The position numbers and the translations under genes were made by a program. Below, one piece after another: positions 1 through 10,258 of a DNA stretch of 64,000 nucleotides (the stretch's first letter is position 1; each line of letters opens with the position of its first letter). The notes below the pieces were generated by a model. The model made no database searches. It had not been told where the DNA came from and saw nothing but the letters and a program-made list of their open reading frames with translations. This stretch comes from Mycobacterium triplex (lineage in GTDB: Bacteria; Actinomycetota; Actinomycetes; Mycobacteriales; Mycobacteriaceae), in assembly GCF_000689255.1 (NCBI RefSeq), contig NZ_HG964446.1, positions 1,999,191 through 2,063,190 on the forward strand. Reading direction: 5' to 3'.

Positions 1-980
1 ACACGAGAAGCGTTGTCGGCGTGACCACTAACCCGTCCACCTTTGAGCGCGCGCTAACCCACGGCCGCTCCTACGATGCCCAGCTCGCTGGGCTGACGGC
101 CCGCGGAATCGACCTCGAAACCGCGGTCCGCACCGCGATCACCGACGACGTCCGGGCGGCCTGTGATGTGCTGCGCCCGCAGTGGGAGGCCTCCGACGGC
201 GTCGACGGCAGAGTGTCCATTGAAGTCGATCCGTCGCTGGCGCACGACACCGATGCGACGGTCGCGCAGGCCGTCGAGTTGTCCAAGATCGTCGACCGGC
301 CCAACGTGTTGATCAAAATACCGGCCACCGCGGCGGGACTGCCTGCGATCACCGCGGCGCTGGCCAAAGGTGTCTCCGTCAACGTGACGCTGATCTTTTC
401 CGTACAGCGACACCGAGCGGTGATGAATGCCTACCTGGCCGGCATCGAAGCCGCCCGGCACGCCGGCGCTGATCTATCTCAAATACATTCGGTAGCATCA
501 CTTTTCGTGTCCAGGGTGGACACCGAGGTCGACAAGCGACTTGAGGCGATCGGCACCGATGAGGCGCTCGCACTGCGGGGACAGGCGGGCGTCGCCAACG
601 CGCGATTGGCCTACGCCGCCTACCGGCAGGTCTTCGAAGCCGAGCCACGCTACGCCGCGCTGCGCGCCGCGGGTGCTCGCGTGCAACGCCCATTATGGGC
701 CTCTACCGGCGTCAAGAATACCGCGTACCCCGACACGATGTATGTCACCGAACTCGTCGCGCCCAACACGGTCAGCACCATTCCTGAGGCGACACTTGAG
801 GCGGTGGCCGAGCGCGGTGTCACCGCCGGTGACAACGTGACGGGCAAGGCGACGCAGGCGCACGAAGTCGTTGACCGGCTGACTGCTGTCGGTATCGATC
901 TGCCCGATGTGTTCGTTGTACTTGAACATGAAGGCGTGTCCAAGTTCGCATCCTCCTGGTCGCGGGCACTTCAACGCTAG
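1..980 (+). CDS. tal: Transaldolase, 5' end cut by window start
   Basis: Transaldolase of the pentose phosphate pathway moves a dihydroxyacetone unit from sedoheptulose-7-phosphate to glyceraldehyde-3-phosphate in the cytosol. The frame is open from the first bases and reads VVGVTTNPS, the usual active-site entry of the family, so the ATG lies upstream of the window. Other family marks are IEVDP near residue 70, the catalytic Schiff-base lysine in [32 protein letters not shown] and [11 protein letters not shown]. About 325 of the roughly 370 residues typical of mycobacterial transaldolases are present. The gene ends 45 bp before ctaD. Identity is secure. Confidence 0.95.
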   Translation, partial: TRSVVGVTTNPSTFERALTHGRSYDAQLAGLTARGIDLETAVRTAITDDVRAACDVLRPQWEASDGVDGRVSIEVDPSLAHDTDATVAQAVELSKIVDRPNVLIKIPATAAGLPAITAALAKGVSVNVTLIFSVQRHRAVMNAYLAGIEAARHAGADLSQIHSVASLFVSRVDTEVDKRLEAIGTDEALALRGQAGVANARLAYAAYRQVFEAEPRYAALRAAGARVQRPLWASTGVKNTAYPDTMYVTELVAPNTVSTIPEATLEAVAERGVTAGDNVTGKATQAHEVVDRLTAVGIDLPDVFVVLEHEGVSKFASSWSRALQR

Positions 981-1025
981 AGATTCCGTGAGGCATCAAC
1001 TTTCACCCGGCTAGGAGACCGACCC

Positions 1026-2729
<1,704 letters not shown>

Positions 2730-2839
2730 CTGCCGCCGGAACATTCACGAGCGGGGCCGGGGTGGGCGCTTCGATGACGAAAACTGTTGGGTTTTTTGCG
2801 CACAAAGAGCGGCCGGCGCGTGGTCGAGGCTGTCGTCCA

Positions 2840-2905
2840 TCACCCGGGTGAGTGACGGAGGTGGGCGACGACAGTTCACCCCTGTGGGCGCCATGCTCTC
2901 AACAT
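2840..2905 (+). promoter_or_regulatory. Shared tripartite regulatory site, copy 1
   Basis: TCACCCGGGTGA at 2840-2851, an 11-nt spacer, GGGCGA-N7-TCACCC at 2863-2881, then CTCAACAT at 2898-2905. It matches six other sites in this window in element order and spacing. It lies about 120 bp before the GTG of the copper-binding protein gene and points toward it. Confidence 0.8.
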
Positions 2906-2968
2906 CTACACGCGCCCAGCCGCGTTCTGTGGTGTAAGACAACGATCGCCCTGAACAAGGAGGACACA

Positions 2969-3376
2969 GTGAGCGCCGCCAGTAGAATGCTGGAGACGTA
3001 TCCGCGAGATCTAGGCCAGATTGATACAGCCAAGCTGGTCGCATGTATCGACGCGTGTATTGAATGCGACCAAGCCTGCACAGCGTGTGCAGACGCTTGC
3101 CTCAGTGAAGACGACGTCAATCACCTAACCAAATGCATTCGTACTTGCCTTGACTGCTCGGATGTCTGCGCGACAACCGGCCGCGTCTTGTCCCGACACA
3201 CGGGTTACGACGCCAACTTGACTGCGACGGTGCTCCAAACCTGCGCTACCGCCTGTAGGACAAGCGCAGACGAGTGCGACAGGCATGCGGCGAAGCACGA
3301 GCATTGCCGCGTATGCGCCGACGTATGCCGTCGTTGTGAACGAGCCTGCCGCGAACTTGTTGAGGCGCTCGGTTGA
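2969..3376 (+). CDS. Cys-rich four-helix-bundle copper-binding protein (DUF326/Csp-like)
   Basis: 135 residues with 18 cysteines spaced as CxxxCxxCxxxC along predicted helices, in clusters near residues 26-45, 55-67, 90-102 and 113-129. This is the pattern of the DUF326/copper storage (Csp) family, whose Cys-lined four-helix bundle holds many Cu(I) ions. No signal peptide is seen, so a cytosolic metal-buffering role is likely. The GTG start is chosen because AAGGAGG sits just upstream; the longer open frame runs back into the regulatory site. The product fits with the cytochrome oxidase next door, a copper enzyme, but shared control is with the regulon site upstream. Confidence 0.88.
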   Translation: MSAASRMLETYPRDLGQIDTAKLVACIDACIECDQACTACADACLSEDDVNHLTKCIRTCLDCSDVCATTGRVLSRHTGYDANLTATVLQTCATACRTSADECDRHAAKHEHCRVCADVCRRCERACRELVEALG

Positions 3377-3449
3377 GACAACCGTCGAGGCGGCGCGAGA
3401 CGTCGCGGCGCGAACAAGACCTCGCCGATGCGGAATGGAGACGGCGCTG

Positions 3450-3902
3450 ATGGGGACTTCCGAATTCGATGATGTGCAGGCCCATCTGCTCGAACCAGAA
3501 GAAAGCCTGGACTCAGAACAGACCGGCATCAACTTCGACGAAGGCTACTCACCGCCGGAACGCCCGCGTGAACTGCTGGCGTGGGGTCTGACCGCGAGGG
3601 AAGCGCGTACCCATGAAAGTCTGGCCCGTCGACTGGCCCGTGAGGTGCCCGACGTGACCGATCAGTGGGATGGCGACGGAATCGGTGATAGCGCCGACAG
3701 CGACGGCGAGCGAATCGACGATCAGGTAGGCGACATGCGCGCGGGCCGGCTGGTCGCCTACGACGTCGACCCTACGGATCCAGGTGCGGATTACCTTGCC
3801 CACGACGTCGGCATCGACGGCGGCGCCGCCTCGGCTGAGGAAGCTGCCATGCATATCGTCGTCGACGAAGACATCGGCGCCGGCGAGGGATGGCGTCTCT
3901 GA
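3450..3902 (+). CDS. DUF5709-type acidic protein
   Basis: An acidic protein of about 150 residues, without membrane segments. Features are GYSPPERP near residue 30, a central Asp-rich stretch with ERIDDQ and RAGRLVA, and an Ala/Glu-rich end with SAEEAAMHI. This layout matches the actinobacterial DUF5709 family, whose function is unknown. ATG 3450 has GGAG nine bases upstream; ATG 3435 is the alternative. The gene sits between the copper protein and lpdA in the same direction, so it may be co-transcribed from the site at 2840. The frame upstream of 3435 overlaps the copper protein gene and is not coding. Confidence 0.7.
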   Translation: MGTSEFDDVQAHLLEPEESLDSEQTGINFDEGYSPPERPRELLAWGLTAREARTHESLARRLAREVPDVTDQWDGDGIGDSADSDGERIDDQVGDMRAGRLVAYDVDPTDPGADYLAHDVGIDGGAASAEEAAMHIVVDEDIGAGEGWRL

Positions 3903-3938
3903 TGACCTGTCGTGCGGCCATTAGGTGAGGTTTGAGCT

Positions 3939-5354
3939 GTGGTGACCCGCATTGTGATCCTCGGCGGCGGCCCGGCCGGATACGAGGCGGCACTGGTCGC
4001 CGCCGCACGCGGTCCCGCCGTCGCCCGCGTCACTGTCGTCGATTCCGACGGGGTCGGCGGCGCCGCGGTGCTGTGTGACTGCGTGCCATCGAAGACCTTT
4101 ATCGCCTCTACGGGGCTGCGCACCGAACTGCGACGGGCAACCCGCCTGGGGTTCGACATCCACATCGACGACGCCAAAGTCTGTTTGGCAGAAATACATC
4201 AGCGGATCAAGACGCTCGCTACCGAGCAATCGATGGATATCACCGCCCAGCTGCTGAGTACGGGCGTCGAGTTGATCGCGGGCCGCGGCGAGCTAGTTGA
4301 TGCCGCTCCCGGTCTGGCGTATCACCACGTCAAGGTGACCGCACTCGACGGCCGCACCACGATCCGCGAGGCCGACGTGGTGTTGATCGCCACCGGCGCC
4401 AGGCCTCGGATCCTGCCGTCGGCGCATCCCGACGGCGAGCGCATCCTGACCTGGCGTCAGCTCTACGACCTGGACTCGCTGCCCGACCACCTCGTCGTGG
4501 TGGGTAGCGGGGTGACCGGCACCGAATTCGCCAACGCCTACACCGAATTGGGTGTGACCGTCACCATAGTAGCCAGCCGCGACCGGGTGTTGCCGTGCGA
4601 GGACGCCGATGCCGCGCGGGTGCTCGAGGAATCGTTTGCCCGACGCGGGGTCAAACTGATCAAAAAGGCCCGGGCACAATCCGTACGGCGCACCGACGAC
4701 GGGGTTCTAGTGACAATGACCGACGGCCGCACCGTCGAGGGCAGCCATGCATTGATGACTCTTGGGTCACTGCCCAACACCGGCCGGCTAGGTCTAGAGC
4801 GCGTGGGCATTGAACCCGGGCCCGGCAATTACATTGCCGTCGACCGGGTATCGCGGACACCCGTCGCGGGCATTTACGCGGCGGGGGACTGCACTGGTCA
4901 GCTGCCGTTGGCCTCGGTTGCAGCGATGCAAGGCCGGATCGCGATGTACCACGCGCTCGGTGAAGCCGTTAACCCGCTCAGGTTGCGCACTGTCGCGGCG
5001 ACGGTGTTCACACACCCCGAGCTCGCGACGGTCGGCGTCTCGCAGGATGCGATCGACGACGGCTCGGTTCAGGCGCGCATCATCATGCTGCCGTTGAAAA
5101 CCAATGCGCGGGCGAAAATGTCAGGGCTGAGTCAGGGCTTCGTCAAACTATTTTGCCGGCAAGACAGCGGCGTGGTTATCGGTGGTGTAGTGGTCGCGCC
5201 GATCGCCTCGGAACTGATACTGCCGATCGCGATGGCTGTTCAAAACCGGATCACCGTTGACGATTTGGCGCAGACGCTTGCGATCTATCCGTCGCTGTCC
5301 GGCTCGATCACCGAGGCGGCCCGCCGACTCATAGCCCGCGATGAACTCAATTGA
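3939..5354 (+). CDS. lpdA: LpdA-type NAD(P)H quinone reductase
   Basis: A 471-residue two-dinucleotide-binding flavoprotein. The FAD motif GGGPAGYEA is near residue 8, the NAD motif VGSGVTGTEFA near 188, and GIYAAGDCTG near 308. The redox loop reads GGAAVLCDCVPSK: the first Cys of the usual CxxxxC is Ala and only the second aligned Cys remains. The C-terminal His-Glu dyad of lipoamide dehydrogenases is replaced by YPSLSGSITEAAR. Both changes are known in mycobacterial LpdA (Rv3303c type), a quinone reductase rather than a lipoamide dehydrogenase. GTG 3939 or 3942 is the start, with AGGTGAGG upstream. The role is likely protection from oxidative stress. Confidence 0.88.
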   Translation: MVTRIVILGGGPAGYEAALVAAARGPAVARVTVVDSDGVGGAAVLCDCVPSKTFIASTGLRTELRRATRLGFDIHIDDAKVCLAEIHQRIKTLATEQSMDITAQLLSTGVELIAGRGELVDAAPGLAYHHVKVTALDGRTTIREADVVLIATGARPRILPSAHPDGERILTWRQLYDLDSLPDHLVVVGSGVTGTEFANAYTELGVTVTIVASRDRVLPCEDADAARVLEESFARRGVKLIKKARAQSVRRTDDGVLVTMTDGRTVEGSHALMTLGSLPNTGRLGLERVGIEPGPGNYIAVDRVSRTPVAGIYAAGDCTGQLPLASVAAMQGRIAMYHALGEAVNPLRLRTVAATVFTHPELATVGVSQDAIDDGSVQARIIMLPLKTNARAKMSGLSQGFVKLFCRQDSGVVIGGVVVAPIASELILPIAMAVQNRITVDDLAQTLAIYPSLSGSITEAARRLIARDELN

Positions 5355-5792
5355 TGCACGAACCGATTAGGCCGATGACGCCTCGTGGTTCCGGTGGTGG
5401 GGATGCCGCATCGCGTCGCCCGACGAGCGATTGCGATCGTCGGAATGCCGGTGATCCTCTGGTGGCTATAGCCGTGGAAGTTGCACCCCCGGATCCAATG
5501 AGCCGCTTTGATGCAGCCATCGCCATCGCGGCTTGAGCGTTATCACCCGGGTGAATTGTCTTGAGGGATGATGACGGATGGACCGGGGTCGGGCGATGCT
5601 CACTACCGACCAACCTCTGCAACGAAGAACATGTTGAGCGCCGTCGCGAAAGGCGTTGCAAACGACCCAGATCGGAAGGGACCGGGACCTGCGCGCAGTC
5701 CAGGACGCCGTGGCCACCAAGGAACACTGCGACCTCGTGCGATCGATCCCCGGAACCATGTGGATGCCCGAATCCAATGCAGGAGAAGAGAT
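5355..5792 (+). other. 438-bp region between lpdA and the redox operon
   Basis: The region holds the second regulatory site at 5543. An open frame starting at ATG 5354 overlaps the lpdA stop and runs 60 codons to 5536. It has no recognised motif, and I give it little weight. The open frame of the next gene continues back to 5568, but that part would start inside the regulatory element and lacks a ribosome site, so I read it as 5' leader. Confidence 0.5.
5543..5607 (+). promoter_or_regulatory. Shared tripartite regulatory site, copy 2
   Basis: TCACCCGGGTGA at 5543-5554, 11-nt spacer, GGATGA-N7 at 5566-5578 followed by a degenerate second half (TGGACC), then TCACTACC at 5600-5607 at the same distance as in the other copies. 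It lies about 240 bp upstream of the NADH dehydrogenase-like gene, so the leader is unusually long. Confidence 0.75.
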
Positions 5793-7160
5793 ATGAACGC
5801 GGTCCCAGCTCACAGTCGACCGGAGAAGACGGAACCGACCACCTCGGTTGTGATCGTCGGCAGCGGGTTCGCCGCTTTCGAGTGCGCGCGCCGACTGGCC
5901 CGGCGGTTCGACAGGGCGCGCGCTTCGGATGTGCGGGTGACCATTGTTTCACCGGTTGATTACATGCAGTACACGCCATTGCTGGCCGATGTGGCCGGTG
6001 GACTGGTCGACCCGCGGTTTGTCTGTGTTCCGCTGGCCGGAACACTCAAGGGCGTTCGGGCGGTGCGTGGCCGGGTCGACAGCGTTGACTTTGATCGGCA
6101 TACGCTCTCGTTCAACGATCCGGAGGGCGGGGTAGGGACGCTATCGTGGGATCGACTCGTCTTGACGCCGGGCTCGGTGACCCGGCTGTTCGATACGCCC
6201 GGTTTGGCTACCCACGCGCACGGGCTGAAGTCGACGGCCGAGGCGCTATATCTGCGTGATCATGTGATCGAGCAGTTGGAACTGGCTCACGTCGATGAAA
6301 ACGAGGCACGCGCGGCAGCCCGGCGCACGATTGTCGTTGTCGGCGCGTCGTATTCCGGTTCCGAATTGGCGGCGCAGCTGCGCGCGCTCGCCGACGCGGC
6401 GGCAAAGCAGATGGGCTTCGATCGGGCTTCGGTGCGGTTTGTGCTGCTGGACTTGGCCGACCACGTCATGCCCGAGCTGGGGCAGAAGCTCGGCGATGCG
6501 GCGATGCGCGTGTTGCGCGCTCGCGGAATCGATGTCCGACTCGGCACGACCGTCAGGGAAGTTCACGCCGATCACGTGGTGCTCAGCGATGGTTCGCGCA
6601 TCGACACCCACACGGTGGCGTGGGTGGCTGGCGTGACCCCGTCACCGCTGATCGCCACGCTGGGCTTGGAAACCGAGCGGGGCCGGCTAAAGGTGCGGAC
6701 CGATTTGCAGGTACCGGGTCACCCCGAAGTGTTTGCCGCGGGCGACGCCGCCGCCGTTCCGGACCTGACCAAGCCGGGCACGATCGCCCCGCCCACCGCC
6801 CAGCACGCCACCCGACAAGGTAAGACGTTGGCCCGCAACGTCGCCGCGAGCCTCGGCTACGGCAAGCGCAAAGACTACCGCCACAGCGACCAGGGTTTGG
6901 TCGTCGACTTGGGTCCCCGCTACGCCGTCGCCAACCCGCTGGGCGTGCACCTATCCGGCTATCCGGCAAAGCTTGTCGCCCGCGCCTATCACCTGTACGC
7001 GCTGCCACGGCTCGTCAACCGCTGGGCGGTCGCACTCGCATATCTCACCGACGTCTTCTTCCCCCGCGCCGTGTTGTCAATGGGATTCGTGTGCGGTGCA
7101 AACGCCGAATTCGCGGCCAGCGAACTCTTCCGGCTACCGGAGGCGGCAGGCGCACAATGA
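5793..7160 (+). CDS. Type II NADH dehydrogenase-like FAD oxidoreductase
   Basis: A 455-residue NAD(P)/FAD-dependent oxidoreductase related to single-subunit NADH:quinone reductases, expected at the inner face of the membrane. Seen: FAD motif VIVGSGFAAFECA near residue 16, the YMQYTPLLADVAGG loop typical of Ndh-like proteins near 55, NAD motif VVVGASYSGSELA near 180, and VFAAGDAAAVPD near 312. ATG 5793 is chosen because GGAGAAGAG lies just upstream. It is the first gene of a coupled cluster: its stop overlaps the next start by ATGA. Whether it is a true Ndh or a paralogue that feeds another acceptor cannot be told from sequence. Confidence 0.85.
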   Translation: MNAVPAHSRPEKTEPTTSVVIVGSGFAAFECARRLARRFDRARASDVRVTIVSPVDYMQYTPLLADVAGGLVDPRFVCVPLAGTLKGVRAVRGRVDSVDFDRHTLSFNDPEGGVGTLSWDRLVLTPGSVTRLFDTPGLATHAHGLKSTAEALYLRDHVIEQLELAHVDENEARAAARRTIVVVGASYSGSELAAQLRALADAAAKQMGFDRASVRFVLLDLADHVMPELGQKLGDAAMRVLRARGIDVRLGTTVREVHADHVVLSDGSRIDTHTVAWVAGVTPSPLIATLGLETERGRLKVRTDLQVPGHPEVFAAGDAAAVPDLTKPGTIAPPTAQHATRQGKTLARNVAASLGYGKRKDYRHSDQGLVVDLGPRYAVANPLGVHLSGYPAKLVARAYHLYALPRLVNRWAVALAYLTDVFFPRAVLSMGFVCGANAEFAASELFRLPEAAGAQ

Positions 7161-7234
7161 CAGTCAACGACACCATTGTTGTGCTGGCGGCCGCCGCACC
7201 GTCTGATCGTCACCACGACGCGGAGCACCAATGA
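7157..7234 (+). CDS. 25-residue ORF coupled on both sides
   Basis: ATG at 7157 overlaps the stop of the NADH dehydrogenase-like gene (ATGA), and its own TGA at 7232-7234 overlaps the ATG of the molybdopterin oxidoreductase (ATGA again). It encodes a short peptide with a hydrophobic IVVLAAAA stretch and a His-rich end. It may serve only to carry ribosomes across the gap and couple translation, or be a real small protein. No homologue is recognised. Confidence 0.45.
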   Translation: MTVNDTIVVLAAAAPSDRHHDAEHQ

Positions 7235-7830
7235 GCATCGTCAACAAAGGCTTTCGCGGACGCGGCGCTCAGTCGGCCTTCGAGCTGCCTCCTGGCCAGC
7301 ATTTGACCGCGGACTTCCCTGTCCTGCAGGCAGGACCGACTCCACGGATCGATCTCGATCAGTGGCGGTTCACCGTCCGCGACCCGCGTGGCGACGAACG
7401 CGTATGGACCTGGGCCCAGCTGAGGGCGTTGCCCAGCGAGCGGCTCACCGTGGACATCCACTGCGTCACCAAATGGTCCAAGCTCAATACCCAGTGGGAG
7501 GGCGTTTCTCTGGACACACTGCTCGAATCGACCGGCACCGCTGCCCAATTCGCACTGGTCGGTTCCTACGGCGGCTACACCACGAACCTTCCGTTGAGCG
7601 ACCTTCGCGGTGGTAAGGCTTGGATCGTTTACGCGTACCAGGGCGAGCCGCTCAGCGCGATGCACGGCGGCCCAGCACGGCTGCTCGTGCCGCACCTGTA
7701 TTTCTGGAAGTCCGCCAAGTGGGTGAGATCGATAGAACTGCGCGACAGCGATGCACCGGGATTCTGGGAGCGGTTGGGCTATCACAACCACGGCGATCCG
7801 TGGCAAGAACAACGGTACGCGGGGGATTGA
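7231..7830 (+). CDS. Sulfite-oxidase-like molybdopterin oxidoreductase
   Basis: A 199-residue protein of the oxidoreductase molybdopterin-binding (sulfite oxidase) family, similar in size to compact YedY-like catalytic subunits. The presumed molybdenum ligand is the single Cys in DIHCVTKWSK near residue 77. GGYTTNLPL, GEPLSAMHGGPARLLVPHLYFWKSAKW and an aromatic C-terminus follow the family pattern. No Tat signal is seen, so it is probably cytosolic. It is followed at once by a FAD/NAD reductase, a pairing common for such proteins, which suggests electron flow between NAD(P)H, flavin and the Mo site. Its substrate is unknown. Confidence 0.85.
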   Translation: MSIVNKGFRGRGAQSAFELPPGQHLTADFPVLQAGPTPRIDLDQWRFTVRDPRGDERVWTWAQLRALPSERLTVDIHCVTKWSKLNTQWEGVSLDTLLESTGTAAQFALVGSYGGYTTNLPLSDLRGGKAWIVYAYQGEPLSAMHGGPARLLVPHLYFWKSAKWVRSIELRDSDAPGFWERLGYHNHGDPWQEQRYAGD

Positions 7831-7838
7831 GGACGGCC

Positions 7839-8579
7839 GTGTACACCCGGATGACACCGAAGTTGCGCTGGCGGGTCGCGCGTGTGGTGGACTCTGAACC
7901 CGAGACCGACTCTGCGCAAACGATCGGGCTGACCGTGCCGGGCTGGAGCGGCCACTTAGCCGGCCAGCACATTGATCTCAGGTTGACCGCTGAGGACGGG
8001 TACAGCGCGCAGCGCAGCTACTCACTGAGCAGACCCGTCGACGGTGAGCGCATCGAGCTCACCGTGCAGCGAATCACCGACGGGGAGGTCTCGCCCTACC
8101 TCGTCGGGATTCCCGCTGGGGAAGAGATCGAACTTCGCGGACCCATCGGCGGCTGGTTCGTTTGGCGGCCGAACGAAAAGGCGAGGGTTCTGCTCGTCGG
8201 CGGCGGATCGGGAATCGTGCCGTTGATGGCAATGCTACGACAGCGAAAGATAGTGGGCAGCACATACTTTCGGCTGGTTTATTCGGTGCGCAGTCCCGCC
8301 GATGTGTACTACGCCCACGAACTGGGCCGGCTCGAGCGCGAATGCGGGTGGCTGCAGGTCGCGCTGGTCTACACCCGCACGGCCGCACCGGAGACCGGTC
8401 GGCCGCCCGGCCGGGTCACCCCCGGCGACCTCGCACGGACCGGGTGGACCCCCGATCATGACACCCGCGTCTACGTTTGCGGTCCGACGGGATTCGTGGA
8501 ATCGGTGACCACGAAGCTGATCGAGCAGGGGCATCCGCCGTCAGCCATTCGGACCGAACGGTTCGGGCCGAGCAGCTGA
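7839..8579 (+). CDS. FAD/NAD(P)-binding oxidoreductase (ferredoxin reductase type)
   Basis: A 246-residue ferredoxin-NADP reductase-like flavoprotein. Seen: the FAD motif RSYSLSRP near residue 60, a nucleotide-binding LLVGGGSGIVPLMAM near 115, VYSVRSPADVYYAHEL near 148, and CGPTGFVESV near 215. There is no C-terminal 2Fe-2S domain. GTG 7839 has GAGGA five bases upstream, nine bases after the stop of the Mo protein; ATG 7851 is the alternative. It is the likely electron donor or acceptor for the preceding molybdopterin protein. Confidence 0.87.
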   Translation: MYTRMTPKLRWRVARVVDSEPETDSAQTIGLTVPGWSGHLAGQHIDLRLTAEDGYSAQRSYSLSRPVDGERIELTVQRITDGEVSPYLVGIPAGEEIELRGPIGGWFVWRPNEKARVLLVGGGSGIVPLMAMLRQRKIVGSTYFRLVYSVRSPADVYYAHELGRLERECGWLQVALVYTRTAAPETGRPPGRVTPGDLARTGWTPDHDTRVYVCGPTGFVESVTTKLIEQGHPPSAIRTERFGPSS

Positions 8580-8593
8580 TCTAGGAACGAGGA

Positions 8594-8869
8594 ATGATGA
8601 CCGGACCAACGCACCTCGACGGTAATGCGGCCGCCGGCGCCTTTGCAGAGGTGCTGGGACTTGATGTCACCACCGCGACGCCGTCCCGCGGGACATCTTG
8701 TCGCGCAATGGCATTCGCCGAGAGTCACGTCTACCACCGCAGGCGCGGCATCGTGGCACGCTGCCCGGTCGGCGAAGACGTCCTGGCCCAGCTGGTGCAA
8801 ACGTCCACCGATGTGTGGCTCGACTCCCGCGGCGCCCAATCATGGCGTGTCCCGATCCCGGCCCGCTGA
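8594..8869 (+). CDS. DUF6510-like small protein with degenerate Cys pairs
   Basis: About 91 residues starting THLDGNAAAGAFAEVLGLDVTTAT, the pattern of the small DUF6510 family. As I recall them, family members carry two CxxC-type pairs (zinc-ribbon-like). Here only single cysteines remain (TSCRAM and RCPVG), so metal binding is probably lost. A GAGGA element precedes the ATG. The stop overlaps the next start (TGATG). In other actinobacteria such genes tend to sit beside sulfite-oxidase-like proteins and their reductases, as here. Function is unknown. Confidence 0.7.
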   Translation: MMTGPTHLDGNAAAGAFAEVLGLDVTTATPSRGTSCRAMAFAESHVYHRRRGIVARCPVGEDVLAQLVQTSTDVWLDSRGAQSWRVPIPAR

Positions 8870-9519
8870 TGGAATCCCTCGACGCGCTCGCCGGGCGCGT
8901 GCGCACCGCCGACATCGTGGACGCCATGGGGCGCCGTCACCAACATCGGTGTCATCTACTCGACTTGGTTAGCCCCACACCCGGACGCCGGCTTTTCGGC
9001 CCTGCCGTGACCATCTCCTACTTCCCGGCATGCCGGGAAGCTCTCCCCCCGGAGCGCTACAACTTCAAGAAACTGTTCTACGACGCCATCGAAGGCGGCT
9101 CCGACGGGCGCGTGCTGGTGCTGGCCAGCAACGGCCACACCGATGCGTCACTGGGCGGTGGGGCAAAGCTGTCGCGTGTCCGAAACCACCGGCTCGCCGG
9201 CATTCTCGCGGATGGGCGGCTGCGCGACTTCGCCGAGCTCGAACTCTACGATCTCGCCGTCTATTGCCGAGGCGAAACAACGCGGTGGGGCGGCGACGTC
9301 GTCACGCCCTACGAGGCGAACCGTCCGGTCGTGGTCGCGGGGGTGGCGGTCCGTCCCGGCGATTACGTCTTCGCCGATGCCTCCGGCGCCGCGGTCGTAC
9401 CCGCCGGCGACGTGCGCGCCGTACTTTGCGCCGCCAACCACGTCGCAGTGGAGGACGCGGCGGCCATTGTCGCCATCAGAGGCGAAACCCCAACCACACC
9501 GGGAGGCAATGAGAACTGA
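8869..9519 (+). CDS. RraA family protein
   Basis: A 216-residue member of the RraA/HMG aldolase-like fold. Some family members cleave 4-hydroxy-4-methyl-2-oxoglutarate or decarboxylate oxaloacetate; others bind RNase E. The metal and substrate loop GILADGRLRDFAELE near residue 110 retains the Asp-Gly and Arg-Asp pairs of catalytic members. FGPAVTI and GDYVFADASGAAVVP are also typical. The start overlaps the preceding stop. ATG 8842, 27 bases upstream in frame, is possible. Pathway role is unknown. Confidence 0.8.
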   Translation: MESLDALAGRVRTADIVDAMGRRHQHRCHLLDLVSPTPGRRLFGPAVTISYFPACREALPPERYNFKKLFYDAIEGGSDGRVLVLASNGHTDASLGGGAKLSRVRNHRLAGILADGRLRDFAELELYDLAVYCRGETTRWGGDVVTPYEANRPVVVAGVAVRPGDYVFADASGAAVVPAGDVRAVLCAANHVAVEDAAAIVAIRGETPTTPGGNEN

Positions 9520-9611
9520 CGGGCCAACCGCTAGCGCACCCAGTTTTGGCGCACTGGCCGACCGCGCTTCGCGCACAACACATCTAACACGAAATGAGAG
9601 GAAACGCTCGC

Positions 9612-10040
9612 ATGACCAAGACCGAATTCTTCGACACCCCCGGATACGGTGAGATCGCCCGTACCCGCAACTCCTACAGGCAAGCCCTACGCATCGGCGA
9701 CCGCATCGAAATCTCCGGCCAAGGCGGTTGGGACGCGGACTTCACCTTGTCGCCCACATCTTTGCAGGACGAGATCGTCAAGGCGTGCGACAACGTCGAA
9801 AAGACTCTCGCCGAAGCGGGCGCTAGCTGGCGCGACGTCGTGAACGTCCACTCCTACCACGTTCCCACGGACGATGATTCCATTGGTGGTGAACACATGT
9901 CGGTGATGGTGGATGAGTTCCGCAAGCGATTCGGCGAAAGTCTGCCGCTGTGGACCGCGCTGGGCGTCGAGGCGCTCGCACTGCCCAACCAGCGCGTCGA
10001 GATCGAAGTCGTCGCCATCGTCGAGACCGGCGGCAAGTAG
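9612..10040 (+). CDS. RidA family enamine/imine deaminase
   Basis: A 142-residue Rid-family protein. Members hydrolyse reactive enamines and imines made by PLP enzymes and form trimers. Seen: RQALRIGDRIEISGQGGWD, VEKTLAEAGASWRDVVNVHSY and a LPNQRVEIEVVAI end. The Arg that binds carboxylate in RidA proper is here in QRVEIEV, so activity is plausible but not assured. GAGAGGAAA precedes the ATG. It is the last gene of the run that starts at 5793 and is followed by a strong hairpin. A second RidA relative lies at 28474. Confidence 0.85.
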   Translation: MTKTEFFDTPGYGEIARTRNSYRQALRIGDRIEISGQGGWDADFTLSPTSLQDEIVKACDNVEKTLAEAGASWRDVVNVHSYHVPTDDDSIGGEHMSVMVDEFRKRFGESLPLWTALGVEALALPNQRVEIEVVAIVETGGK

Positions 10041-10054
10041 ATCCGGTGAGTGAA

Positions 10055-10092
10055 GCGTCGTCCCGAGGCACCGAGGCGCCTCGTGACGACGC
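10055..10092 (+). terminator. Hairpin terminator after the redox operon
   Basis: GCGTCGTCCCGAGGC at 10055-10069 pairs with 10078-10092 in 14 of 15 positions around an 8-nt loop. No U tract follows, as is common for mycobacterial terminators. It starts 14 bp after the RidA stop. Confidence 0.75.
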
Positions 10093-10258
10093 GAAGTGGA
10101 CACCGACATTGCTATCCTGCCGTGCACGTCGTCGGCGAATGAGCCGATTGCCAATGGTTTTGGACGTCTCCACATTGGTTACCTGACCCCAGTACAGCCG
10201 ACACGCCGACGGCAAAGGCGGCAAGAATCGATGGCTCACTCCTGAAACGGAGGCACCC

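Noticed and set aside
5354..5536. 60-codon ORF overlapping the lpdA stop
   Set aside because: No ribosome site of its own beyond coupling, no motif, and low-complexity composition.
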